DNA of 64,000 bases from Mytilisepta virgata (Eukaryota > Mollusca > Bivalvia > Mytilida > Mytilidae). Each line of letters begins with the position of its first letter. Position 1 is the stretch's first letter. The notes under the pieces are model-generated. The model was not told where the DNA came from and searched no databases. It was given only the letters and a program-made list of their open reading frames with translations. This document shows positions 11,398-21,528 of the stretch, piece after piece. A program made the translations under genes and the position numbers. The stretch lies in the NCBI GenBank assembly GCA_028015205.1, contig CM051508.1, positions 10,248,001-10,312,000 of the forward strand, given 5' to 3'.

Positions 11398-12109
11398 TAA
11401 AACACCTTTTGGGAAAGGGAAAAGGGAGGTAAATCATGAAGGATATTCGGGACAATGCACTCCTTTGTCATCGGAACCTAGGACATGGACTGACTTTATT
11501 ACATCCCCATTTTATTCTCCCCCATTTTCTAAGTAATATCTCGGCCTCCCATGTCGATTAAAAAAAAATCTTATTTTTAAGAAAGGCATGAACACCATAT
11601 CTCTCTTATATAAAATAAATTCCATTTCCATATTGTGCATGTATTGACTGATACAGCAAAAGAGACAAGATTTCGCGGAAATTCCAAAATCGCTCACCTC
11701 GTTAGAGTTACATTCTCAACTTCCACCAGACGACGTTTTCACAAAATTAGTCAAACACGCGTACATAAAAGTCTCAAATGTGCATTGTTCTTAGGGAACA
11801 GTCAATAAATAAACTCTTAGGCCGATTGGAGGGGGTCCTGGCAAGAAAAAGTCAGCAATATTTGGTGAAAAAATCAAGGATTTAAAATATTACCTTAAAG
11901 CAGGAATTTATTTTTGCGCAGGAACAAAACAGTCTTTTAAATGCTTGCAGCAAAACAGCTTTCTACGATCACATAAAAATAGACAACAAGTAAAAATACC
12001 ACTGTAAAAACCCGCCTGACTCCTAGCTACAAACAATCGACTTGTATATGTAAGATGCGAGGAGTGACTGTTTTTTTTTCTGGGAATGCGACTTTTCAAA
12101 ATTCAAAAA
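10969..12109. other. Spacer with a GT/poly-G tract
   Basis: A (GT)n run passes into a long G run at 11364-11396. No gene, exon or other repeat that I can support. Confidence 0.6.
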
Positions 12110-12566
12110 TAATAGAAATACTAAGGGTTCATTCCTTGTATTGCACATAAAATTTGGCTTCCTATTTCGGTATTTTTGGTTGAGTACTTCTTGTTTAATA
12201 TTAGTTTGGTTTTTGGTCTTCCAAATGTTTCGGGTTTAATGCTGCTGATGAGAGGTAACTCCTTGAAATGCGTCGTATACAGCATAGTATAAATTTACTA
12301 TATCTAATATTAGTATCTTTGGATTGTTATTTTGAAACTCCTGGGATGATGCCTCTGCTGGTGGACCCTAGGTCCCCGAGGGTAATTGCCAACCCAGTCG
12401 TCATCCTTGTCTGACATGATTATTCATTGATTTGTTACAGAAATTACCAGTATTTAGCATAATTAAAAAATAATAGAAATACTAAATGTTCATTCCTTGT
12501 ATTGCACATGGTAGATCTCCTCAGCTGAAATTTGGCTTCCTATTTCGGTATTTTTGGTTGAGTATT
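12110..12566 (+). mobile_element. Retrozyme-like hammerhead repeat, copy 1
   Basis: About 1.25 units of a repeat with period ~361 bp: AATAGAAATACTAA occurs at 12111 and again at 12472, and the GGCTTCCTATTTCGG segment near 12157 recurs near 12534. A hammerhead ribozyme lies inside (12239-12285). A second copy in the opposite orientation is at 31879-32346. Slightly more than one unit, ends repeated directly, and an internal self-cleaving motif is the layout of animal retrozymes, whose circular RNAs are processed from tandem units. No protein is encoded. Confidence 0.75.
12239..12285 (+). ncRNA. Hammerhead ribozyme (type I-like)
   Basis: All core parts can be read. Helix I is ATGCTG (12239-12244) with CAGCAT (12280-12285). 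The core CTGATGA is at 12245-12251. Helix II is GAGG (12252-12255) with CCTT (12261-12264) around loop TAACT. Core GAA is at 12265-12267. Helix III is ATGC (12268-12271) with GTAT (12275-12278) around loop GTC, including one G-U pair. The cleavage position is after A at 12279 (ATA triplet, allowed by the NUH rule). Predicted self-cleavage is 12279/12280. The motif is established; activity here is inference. Confidence 0.82.
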
Positions 12567-13378
12567 CATTAAATGAACATTACAAAATGAATTGTTCGAA
12601 TAAACTTAAATCAAACGTAATTTGTAGATTTTCAACAAATTCAATTTGTGGATGTTTTAGATATTCCATGGGGTTTATGGAGATCCATAAATGTGAACGA
12701 ACTCCTCATATACAGAAACTATGACCAATTCTTCGCCAAAAAGAAAGTAGCTTTCAATGCTTAAAAATATTTAGTATTCAGTTTTTGGCCCACCCCGATC
12801 AAATAACGCTGTGTCATATGTATTTCATACCACTTTTTGGAACTCCCCCTACTGTCATTCTTAAAATAGATATATGCATGACTTAAAGGCACGTTTTTGA
12901 TCAAAGATTATTGACAATAACACTACTTAAATCAATAGTCACGCAATCTTTAAATCGCTTATACAAATTACATAATCATATTTAATATATAATGATGTTA
13001 TATTTACTTGTTTTCTGTCTTCCATTTATGCTTATGAATATGAATATGAGTTCATATGCACGTAAGGGTCATGTGATCAGGATAATAAAATCCCAATTTA
13101 TATATATCTTTATGACGTTATTTTTTAAAATATTATTTCAAACTTATAAATTCGGATATTTTAATTAACGAAACATTCAACTTGAAAGTATGATCATATA
13201 AGAATATACTAAAGCCCTGTACAAATAGCTTACAGTACGTCCGAGATTCCTGAATTTATAATAGAGCTCAATCCAAGTATTGGGCTCATAAGGGGAAACA
13301 TTGGTAGGCAAAAAGTTTGTTTTTAGTATTTTTTATTCCAGCAATTTTTTTTTGGCATTTTTCCCATAAAGGAATATA
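12567..13378. other. Spacer, nothing recognised
   Basis: AT-rich; contains a short alternating stretch of GAATATGAAT type near 13035. No supported feature. Confidence 0.5.
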
Positions 13379-13642
13379 GAGGCCGTATGCATAAAACTAC
13401 TTAAGTTACGATTTTGCTAAGAAATGACTTTAGTAAACTCCGTCCACATTGCCTCAGTGGTATGTATAAAACTACTTAGGTTAAGATTTTGCTAAAAAAA
13501 ATGACTTATGTTAAGGAAATTCCGCCCGCATTGCCTAAGTGGTATGTATAAAACTACTTTAGTTAAGATTTTGCTAAGAAATGACTTTTAGTTAAGAAAA
13601 CTCTGCCCACATTTCCTAAGTGGTATGCATAAAACTATTTAA

Positions 13643-13897
13643 GGTGGTACCTAACACTACAGGGAGATAACTCTGTAAAATCAGCTAAACGTTTTAATAA
13701 CGTTGTGTTGTTAAGGAAATATTAAGCTTTTCAATGATCAATATTAGTGTTTGTCAAACTGCTATACAGTCAGTGTAATTTTTCTGATGAATTGGTTGGT
13801 TCAAATGTTTTGAAATGGGTCAAAGTAAATACTTTGTCAAAATTTTATGAAAATTAAACGAGCCAAATTAATTTTAGTGAAAGTGTTGGGTACCACC
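13643..13897. mobile_element. TTAA MITE copy A (GGTGGTACC ends)
   Basis: It is inserted within an ~80-bp tandem unit and flanked by TTAA at 13639-13642 and 13898-13901. The ends are GGTGGTACCTAACACT against the complement of AGTGTTGGGTACCACC. Sister copies are at 42277-42550 and 60441-60714. A TTAA duplication suggests a piggyBac- or Kolobok-type source. Confidence 0.8.
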
Positions 13898-14085
13898 TTA
13901 AGTTAAGATTTTGCTTAGAGCCAGACGTATAAGTAAATTCCGTCCAGATTGCATAAGTGGTATGCATAAAACTATACTTAAGATTTTGCTAAGAAATGAC
14001 TTAAGTTTATTAAACTCCGCCCACATTGCCTAAGTGGTATGAATAAATCAACTTAAGGTTACTTAACAAAATCCTAGTTTTTTAT

Positions 14086-14286
14086 ATTTTATATTTTGCG
14101 GGTCGAACATATCACCGCCTGGTGTGTGAAGTGTAGAATTCTACCTACGACGCATATGGATTCTCTTGTGACCTTGAGAAGAACCAATGAAAATCGTTCA
14201 CTTCCGACCCGCAAAATATTAATGTGTGATGTCAGGGGTTTGTAGGAACGAACGTGGATACAAAACCCGGACTCGGGAGGATGGAG
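14086..14286. mobile_element. Foldback element, GCGGGTCG family, copy 2
   Basis: ATTTTGCGGGTCGAACATAT at 14092 mirrors CCGACCCGCAAAATATTAAT at 14204. The right arm continues to GACTCGGGAGGATGG, the complement of the left end of copy 1. The core between arms is ~85% like copy 1 by eye. Confidence 0.7.
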
Positions 14287-14566
14287 GTAAAAAGACTAAC
14301 AAAAAGTTACAACATATAACAAAGTGCCGTAAAAAGATCGTGTCCGCATACGTGTCCGCACAAAATTTAAAAAATATATCTCAAAATGTGGATCGTTATA
14401 TAATTTGAAACTTTAGAATATAAGAATGCAAACATTAATTGTATACATGCATTTGTATATAAACTATGAAAAAGGCCTTTTCCGATACTCTTTATTTATT
14501 ACTCATTTTTACGGATGGTATTTTTGCTTGGAATTAAAATTCCACTGTTTCTCAATTATCAAGGCA

Positions 14567-14680
14567 ATTTTCCTACCGAAGGTCGGTGGTTCTCTCCTGG
14601 TACTCCGGCTTCCTCCACCAATAAAAACTGGCCGCCGCGAAATAGTCAAATGTGCTGAAAACGGCATAAAACAAACAAAC
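14567..14680 (+). mobile_element. 5'-truncated SINE with 13-bp target duplication
   Basis: This is the 3' half of the tRNA-headed SINE (ACCGAAGGTCGGTGGTTCTC, CTCCGGCTTCCTCCACC, CTGGCCGCCGCGAAATAG, CAAACAAAC tail). It is bracketed by perfect copies of AATTATCAAGGCA at 14554-14566 and 14681-14693. The clean duplication and 5' truncation show insertion by target-primed reverse transcription and a young age. Confidence 0.9.
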
Positions 14681-15245
14681 AATTATCAAGGCAGATTTCT
14701 TCCTGAAACGTTTTGCACATTTGCATTTTAATATGAACCTTTATTTTCTTTGTGATTAGAGTTTCATATTCCGAAAAGTGACAATTATTTCATTTTATAG
14801 TACAACTTTTTACTCAAAATTCAAACTTTGAAATTATCTATTAATATTTCATCAGATATATCAATATCAGACATTGCAAAAATTATTTGCTCGAAAACCT
14901 TTTCAATCGAGCTCTGAATAAGTTTGATTTGTCGTAAGTAATTACGCTCTATAAAATTGACCAATTTTTACGGTGCTATTCAAACACGCCCGTACTCCTT
15001 TTTAACCCATTAACAAAATTTATTCGTATGAGAATTATTAATTTTTTTTTAAAAAAGGGGGCTAATTTGTGTGGATTGATATGATAAAAATGGAGGGTCT
15101 CCGATGTTATATTACTTCAGTGTTTCTTACTTAAGTAGAAACTAGAGTAGCTTTATGCATATGATTTAAGTATATTTATTGCTTAGTTTAGAACATTCTT
15201 AGTTCAAGAACCGCTTAAATTAAGATGCTTTATGCATACGGACCC

Positions 15246-15965
15246 CGGACCATATATGACCAAGTAATTCTTCCAGAATTTGTAATTGCGTTTTATTCTA
15301 AACATAAAAATATGTTGTAAATTGAACACAAAACTTTGTTTTAAGATTGTGTTTATAATTAAAGCAACCATGTACCTAGTTGTGTTGCCTCCTCATCTAC
15401 CTACCTCTTACTGTCGAATTCTCTATGACAGAGAAGTAGATTTGTTTTGCATTGCTGTAAATTTGAGTTATCCCTCTTGGCCCTAGTTAACTGTTAGATG
15501 TTCATTTTTATATACCGTAAAATTCGGAGTAAAAGCCGCGACTTTTTTCCTTTGGAAATTTTCCTGCGGCTTATAATAGGTGTGGATAATATATGTATTT
15601 ATTCCTAATTTCAGCGATGTCAAAGAAAAAAAGAACTACTCGATTTGCAGTCGCAGAAATAATCAAATGTATTTCTCTGCATTACCAAAACTGGCTTGTA
15701 ATTGCGAAGTTTCTTTTCTGTTTTATTCAATAAAATAACTTTTACGTATTTTATCTCAAATTATAACGATTTCTATAATTGTCCTTTCTAGGTCGATAAT
15801 TGGTATAATAAAATATTATATTGTACATGAAAATATGTAAAGTCAAGAAATACCAAAGGGATATTCGAAGGAGGGGAAATTCGAAACAACTGACAAACTC
15901 CGAAAAAAAAACGAAGACAAGAACGTTATAATTTACCAATGTTAATATCATATACAAATACAACT
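15246..15965. other. Spacer, nothing recognised
   Basis: An ACCGTAAAATTCGG...CGGCTTATAATA stretch near 15516-15580 looks like one end of a DNA element, but no partner end was found. Confidence 0.4.
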
Positions 15966-16238
15966 AGATGTACTGTGAGCAAAGCTCACAAAGGATACCC
16001 CCGCTTTGAAGTCCAATGACCTCCCTTGTGTAATATGGGAAAGCAAAGATTTTTCTTCATGCACATCTTTGGATGATGTACTTCCTTTCTGTAAAGTTTC
16101 GTTGAAATCCATTGAGCGGTCTAGGAGGAGTTGCGCTTACAAGATATATGGACAGACGGACAGACAGACAGACAGACGGACGGACAAGGTGATTCCTATA
16201 TACCCCCCCCCCCAACTTTGTTTGCGGGGGGTATAAAT
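15966..16238 (+). repeat. Non-autonomous element with GACA tract and 3' hairpin
   Basis: It starts with a TGTGAGCAAAGCTCACA palindrome and has a (GACA/GACG)n tract at 16150-16187. It ends in a hairpin formed by a TATACCCCCC run and GGGGGGTATA around CAACTTTGTTTGC. A similar GACAGACAGAC tract plus C-run/G-run hairpin occurs at 62240-62347. Confidence 0.6.
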
Positions 16239-16284
16239 ATACAAATTATTTTATTTTAATCACGAGACTGCTAAGGCATAAATC

Positions 16285-17279
16285 AATAACAGTTTCCAAC
16301 TGTACTAATCTCTCATTCATTACACACACTCCAAACATTCAATCCTCTTTCAGTCTGATTTGAGGAATTGGTTGAAAACAATACATAACACAAACAATTG
16401 ATACTGCAGAGGGGAAAGAAATGATGATCATTTTATATACATACAAACAGACAATATTACTAGATTAGTGCACGATGGCTTCATTATAACCTATGTAAAT
16501 ATAAGAGTATCGTATTATATATACTTGAGCATCGGAGAAATATAACCAAACTCAGAATATCTGCACATAGGTTACAAATTGAACGTGGGAGATATCAGGG
16601 TATTCTTCGACACAACAGAATATGGATTAGATGCACATCAGGGAATATAGATGACGGAAAACACTTTTTGTTTACATGTAATAATAACGATCATTTAAGA
16701 AAATCAATGACTGAATTCATTAATACCTCATGTGCTAATTTTGAATATCTGAGCATCAATGAAAAATTTATATGGTTACTTAATAATGAAAATTAAAGTA
16801 TACTGGTCTTAATTTCTGATTTAATAACAGCAAGTGGTATTTTCCATATAGCTTTTTCTACCCCTCTTGTTGTTTTCTTTAATTGTAATGATGTGTGCCT
16901 GAGACACTCAGTTCCAAACTAGTATTGCTATTTATACTTATATAATTCACTTATTTGTAGTTGTTAACTTAAGCAACATTAGCATGGCTATTTTATGTAA
17001 CATACATTTGGCATACATGTTTGTTTCATTTATGTAACTCAATCATAATTGTTTTGTTCTGTACAAAATTGTAAAATGCTCTCCTTGGGCCATTAATTGG
17101 TTAATGAAAATCTTCTTTTTCTTCTTCTTCATCTATACAAATAGATAATCAGTAAAAAAAACAGGGGGACAATAATCTCGTATATTGTTTATTTATATAT
17201 TATATTAAAATATTAATACTAAAACTTTTATCCTTTAATTTTGGGATTTTTACGTTTTTTAAAACATGATAATTGAAAA
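16285..17279 (+). mobile_element. LINE 3' end, copy 1 of a ~995-bp duplication
   Basis: The 3' third of a non-LTR retrotransposon. It holds the C-terminus of its reverse-transcriptase ORF (see 16464-16796), a 3' UTR, and a tail of TTC repeats at about 17108-17131 after the TTAATTGGTTAATGAAAATC segment. It is duplicated almost base for base at 18343-19337, with about 2-3% differences by eye. Confidence 0.8.
16464..16796 (+). pseudogene. LINE reverse transcriptase C-terminal remnant
   Basis: Reads S-A-R-W-L-H-Y, then K-L-R-I-S-A-H-R-L-Q-I-E-R-G-R-Y, a C-T-S-G zinc-like spacing, D-D-G-K-H-F-L-F-T-C, and ends in a stop at 16794. K-L-R-x-S-A-H-x-L-x-I-E-x-G-R-Y followed by a Cys pair and E/D-x-x-H-F-L-F-x-C is typical of the C-terminus of mollusc LINE ORF2. 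There is an in-frame stop just upstream and no RT catalytic core. Confidence 0.8.
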
Positions 17280-17280
17280 A

Positions 17281-18230
17281 TCATTGGAAGAAAGAAAGAA
17301 AGAAAGAATAACTAGAATTGCAATTGCGAGCAATAGCAGATGTCGCCCCTGGCAGCCATCTTGAAAATGGCGGCCATTTCGCAAAAAAAGTATTGATTGC
17401 ACACCTTCACATAGTGATCTTACTTTCTGCCAAGTTTCATTCAATTCTATTCATGTTAAGTTTTTCGCCATTTTAACATCATTTTTCAAAATGGCCGCCA
17501 AACGTCTCCAACCGATCGCGATTTTTTTTCATCAGTTTGTTCTTCTAATTGTGCTTTACAAACCTACGAAGTTTAATGAAATTCTATGGTGCAGTTTTTG
17601 AGATATAAACGTGTTAAATTTTCGGAGGGTACCGATCTTTGAATGGCGGCCATTTCGGAAAAAAGTATCGATTGCACACCTTCACATAGTGATCTTACTT
17701 TCTGCCAAGTTTCATTCAATTCTATCCAGGCATCTCCGAGAACTAAGCCGGACAAAAATCATTGGAAGAAAGAAAGAAAGAAAGAAAGAATAACTAGAAT
17801 TGCAATTGCGAGCAATAGCAGATGTCGCCCCTGGCAGCCATCTTGAAAATGGCGGCCATTTTGAAAAAAAAGTATTGATTGCACACCTTCACATAGTGAT
17901 CTTACTTTCTGCCAAGTTTCATTTAATTCTATCCATGTAAAGTTTTTCGCCATTTTAACATCATTTTTCAAAATGGCCGCCAAACGTCTCCAACCGATCG
18001 CGATTTTTTTTCATCAGTTTGTTCTTCTAATTGTACTTTACAAACCTACGAAGTTTAACAAAATTCTATCATACAGTTTTTGAGATATAAACGTTTTAAA
18101 TTTATTGTATTGTATGCACACCTTCACATAGTGATCTTACTTTCTGCCAATTTTCATTCAATTCTATCCAGGCATCTCCGAGAACTAAGCCGGACAAAAT
18201 CATTGGAAGAAAGAAAGAAAGAAAGAATAA
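17281..18230. repeat. ~440-480-bp tandem unit, two copies plus a start
   Basis: Unit starts TCATTGGAAGAAAGAAAG at 17281, 17759 and 18200. Each copy holds GATGTCGCCCCTGGCAGCC, two near-identical CACCTTCACATAGTGATCTT segments, ACCGATCGCGATTTTTTTTC and GGCATCTCCGAGAACTAAGC. Open frames here are by-products. Confidence 0.8.
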
Positions 18231-18257
18231 TAACAGAGAAACGGAACAATAACAAAA

Positions 18258-18342
18258 TGTCGCCGACTTTCGTCGGGGCGACATAATAATAATAAGAAAC
18301 GCAACAAAAACAATAAGTCTCCAAACTTCGTTTGGGAGACTT
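18258..18342 (+). repeat. Two consecutive terminal hairpins
   Basis: TGTCGCCGACTTTCGTCGGG plus GCGACA (18258-18283) and AAGTCTCCAAACTTCGTTTG plus GGAGACTT (18315-18342) are stem-loops, each followed by a TAATA-like sequence. They look like the 3' ends of two related hairpin-ending elements joined head to tail. Confidence 0.6.
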
Positions 18343-19337
18343 AATAACAGTTTCCAACTGTACTAATCTCTCATTCATTACACACACTCCAAACATTCAA
18401 TCCTCTTTCAATCTTATTTGAATAATTGGTTGAAAACAATACATAACACAGATAATTGATACTGCAGAGGGGAAAGAAATGGTGACCATTTTATATACAT
18501 ACAAACAGACAATATTACTAGATTACTGCACGATGGCTTAATTATAATCTATGCAAATATGAGAGTATCGTATTATATATACATGTACTTGAGCATCGGA
18601 GAAATATAACCAAACTCAGAATATCTGCACATAGGTTACAAATTGAACGTGGGAGATATCAGGGTATTCTTCGACACAACAGAATATGGGTTAGATGCAC
18701 ATCAGGGAATATAGATGACGGAAAACACTTTTTGTTTACATTTAATAATAACGATCATTTAAGAAAATCAATGACTGAATTCATTAATACCTCATGTGCT
18801 AATTTTGAATATCTGAGCATCAATGAAAAATTTATATGGTTACTTAATAATGAAAATTAAAGTATACTGGTCTTAATTTCTGATTTAATAACAGCAAGTG
18901 GTATTTTCCATATAGCTTTTTCTACCCCTCTTGTTGTTTTCTTTAATTGTAATGATGTGTGCCTGAGACACTCAGTTCCAAACTAGTATTGCTATTTATA
19001 CTTATATAATTCACTTATTTGTAGTTGTTAACTTAAGCAACATTAGCATGGCTATTTTATGTAACATACATTTGGCATACATGTTTGTTTCATTTATGTA
19101 ACTCAATCATAATTGTTTTGTTCTGTACAAAATTGTAAAATGCTCTCCTTGGGCCATTAATTGGTTAATAAAAATCTTCTTCTTATTCTTCTTCATCTAT
19201 ACAAATAGATAATCAGTAAAAAAAACAGGGGGACAATAATCTCGTATATTGTTTATTTATATATTATATTAAAATATTAATACTAAAACTTTTATCCTTT
19301 AATTTTGGGATTTTTACGTTTTTTAAAACATGATAAT
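18343..19337 (+). mobile_element. LINE 3' end, copy 2 of the duplication
   Basis: Near-identical to 16285-17279, including the ORF end and the 3' UTR. It differs by a 6-bp insertion near 18590, which keeps the frame, and a few substitutions. It is followed by unique sequence from GGATATGGGG. Confidence 0.85.
18522..18860 (+). pseudogene. LINE reverse transcriptase C-terminal remnant, duplicate
   Basis: Same residues as 16464-16796 with minor substitutions, stop at 18858. It is part of the segmental copy, not an independent insertion. Confidence 0.75.
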
Positions 19338-19780
19338 TGAAGGATATGGGGAAAAAGCGCTGAATAGCACCGTACACAAAGTTCACATATCAATCAAGCA
19401 TATATGTTCCCCCGTATATCTGTTTGGTAACATTTTTTCCGTGGACCCTTTAATTCGAAATAGATATATTATATTTGATTTAATTTGTAAGTATTCATTT
19501 AAAGAGGGATAACTCGAAAATGATAGGTTCTAATCTGAACGCAAAAGTTGGCGATTTTTTTAAGTTATGACTCTGCGACAATGTTTACATGGTTTATGTT
19601 TTATATCCACGATATCCAAGAATAAATGGGATTTACTTCATTGAGACATCTGACTTTTCATGCTCATATTAGAGGATCTACATTGGGTTCTGAAATCTGT
19701 ATTTAGTTATTATTGACTAACAATAGAATATGAACCTAAATATGATAAACCTGTCAATACAATACAAAATGTCAAAGTAC
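19338..19780. other. Spacer, nothing recognised
   Basis: A 60-codon frame at 19330-19512 crosses the duplication border and has no recognisable content. Confidence 0.5.
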
Positions 19781-19789
19781 GCCAATACG

Positions 19790-20052
19790 ACACATACCCG
19801 TCCAGTATGCCGTATTGACTAGTCAATATGACATATTGGACTAGTTAGTCAATAAAGCATCAGATTGGACTAGTCAATATGACATATTGGACTGGATAGT
19901 CAATAAAGGTATAATTTCGCAAGGTTTTCCATATTGGCTTAGTTATTGGTCCTTGGCTAGCCATATTGGACTTCGGCTTAGCCTCAGTCCAATATGGATC
20001 GCCTCGGACCAATAACTAAGCCAATGGAAAACCTTACGCAATAATACTATAA
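19790..20052. mobile_element. Foldback MITE with adjacent 2x tandem repeat
   Basis: 19908-20052 is a foldback: TATAATTTCGCAAGGTTTTC with GGCTTAGTTATTGGTCC is mirrored by GGACCAATAACTAAGCC and GGAAAACCTTACGCA. Just left, about 50 bp with GACTAGTCAATATGACATAT is repeated twice (19817-19908). Confidence 0.7.
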
Positions 20053-20139
20053 TCTTTGCCCTTAATTAAGAAATATGCTTATTCTGTTGTTCAATCTTGT
20101 GATCTTGATATTGGTGAATTCAGAAATTCGAAATCGATA

Positions 20140-20875
20140 CTTTTTTATGGCATTTTCATCACATTGCTTCAGCCCTTTTAATCAAATTACCTCCCTTAGT
20201 TGTTTATCGAAAATGATAAAATTGTTTGAATTACGGAATATCGAGTCTTTAACTAATGTGTCTATGGAAACTTTCTTTGGCGGATACTTACTTACAAATT
20301 GTTTGTTTAATTCTGAGGGAAAATGCTTCAGATTTGAAAGATTACGCTACTGGAGACTTGAAATTATCATGTTTTAAAAAAATTCTGGCCGAAAAGTTAT
20401 GAAAGCAGGTGAAATAAAAGTTATTTTCTCATAAAATTCATCGCCCAAAGTGATTCTCCATATGCGGACAATTTATTTATTATCTCGCCTTGTATCTGTA
20501 TTTATAGTTTGAATTCGCATTTTTCACTAATTTTGGTTAATTCATATAGCAGTTATACCACGGTTACGCTTCAATTTTTTTAACTGAATTGGCGGAAATT
20601 TTTTACACTTGACAATGTTCATTTGCACACGAAAAGAAAGCTAATATTATGTAGAATGTACCTATATGCAGACAAATTGCTTATGCGTTATAAGAATTTG
20701 AATATTTGCATTTTTATTTTTAGGCAAGTATAATGCTTTGTAATGACTGTCGTCAGAGAAATACAACATGGCCGCTATGTAAATTAGCGAAGTACCCGCA
20801 ATTTGACCATATGTTTTCCTCCATTTTATAAACGATATACACACCCTCATATTATGAAAATTTAAGACAAGACCT
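20140..20875. repeat. ~740-bp dispersed repeat, + copy
   Basis: Matches 26285-26975 in reverse complement along its length (landmarks TTACCTCCCTTAGTTG, GGCGGATACTTA, TTCTGGCCGAAAAGTTATGA, ATGCGGACAA, GACTGTCGTCAGAGAAATAC). The longest frame (20075-20377) is not conserved in the other copy, so I do not call it a gene. Confidence 0.75.
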
Positions 20876-21267
20876 ACTGTAAATATTCAAATTTTGATGG
20901 CAAAAAGATCAGCTTTTGTTATATCCTTATACTCTGCAGGCTGTTTAAATTTTCCCAGAACCATACATATTTTTCCGTCAAATTATATTTACTAAAATCT
21001 TTAGATATTTAAAAGGTTGACAGGTTTGATATTGCTTTTAGAAATATTTTGATAAGCAGGTATATATTTTAGTGGAAAAATAGTTTAAATGACAACGCAA
21101 ACATAAAGCAGTGGAAATTACAACATATTTTAAATTCAAAATTATCTGAAAGAGGGAACCATATTTATGTCAAGTTAAGAAGAGCTTCCAATATCGTAAA
21201 TGTATGGATTTCGAATCAGTGCACACAATGTATCCACCGAGAGAGATCGTTATAATAAAACTGAAAA
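20876..21267. other. Spacer leading into a LINE fragment
   Basis: Nothing recognised apart from possible decayed LINE sequence near the right side. Confidence 0.4.
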
Positions 21268-21528
21268 AGAGAAAGACTTTATCTTTTTGGTGGTAACGGT
21301 CATGTTGAAGAGGAGTTTCATTTTATGATGAAATGTCCTAATTATGAAAGGGAAAGAAAATTGTTTTTTGAACTAGCTGTTCCTGAGACGAAAAGTTTTT
21401 TGTATCTTTCAAAATCTGATCATTTTCTTTTCTGTGGTATTGCCAGTCAGAAAATGTTTGATATACCTATGTTGATATATCTATACACTTGTTTTGAAAT
21501 AAGGAGAAAGTTTCGTTCCAATGACTAA
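21268..21528 (+). pseudogene. LINE ORF2 C-terminal remnant, second family
   Basis: Reads L-Y-L-F-G-G-N-G-H-V-E-E-E-F-H-F-M-M-K-C-P-N-Y, then a hydrophobic segment and F-E-I-R-R-K-F-R-S-N-D before the stop. V-E-x-E-F-H-F-x-x-x-C-P-x-Y is the usual ending of LINE reverse transcriptases. A GGGCCCTGAATTGGTTTTTA segment follows near 21614, like the 3' UTR of the 16285 LINE. Upstream frames are broken. Confidence 0.7.

Larger units (their letters stand above)
13379..15245. mobile_element. Composite element with GTATGCATAAA ends and ~80-bp tandem units
   Basis: The left end GGCCGTATGCATAAAACTAC (13381) is mirrored by GCTTTATGCATACGGACC at 15227-15244. Next to the left end are about seven tandem units of 75-85 bp, each with GTATG(C/T)ATAAAACTACTT, AGATTTTGCTAAGAAATGAC and CCGCCCACATTGCCTAAG (13383-14060). 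Three later insertions sit inside: a TTAA MITE (13643-13897), a GCGGGTCG foldback (14086-14286) and a SINE (14567-14680). No ORF of its own. Confidence 0.55.

Noticed and set aside
13776..13815. CTGATGA in TTAA MITE copy A
   Set aside because: There is no helix II followed by GAA, and the sequence is not kept in copies B and C.
20075..20377. 100-codon frame
   Set aside because: The inverted copy at 26285-26975 breaks it with indels and stops.
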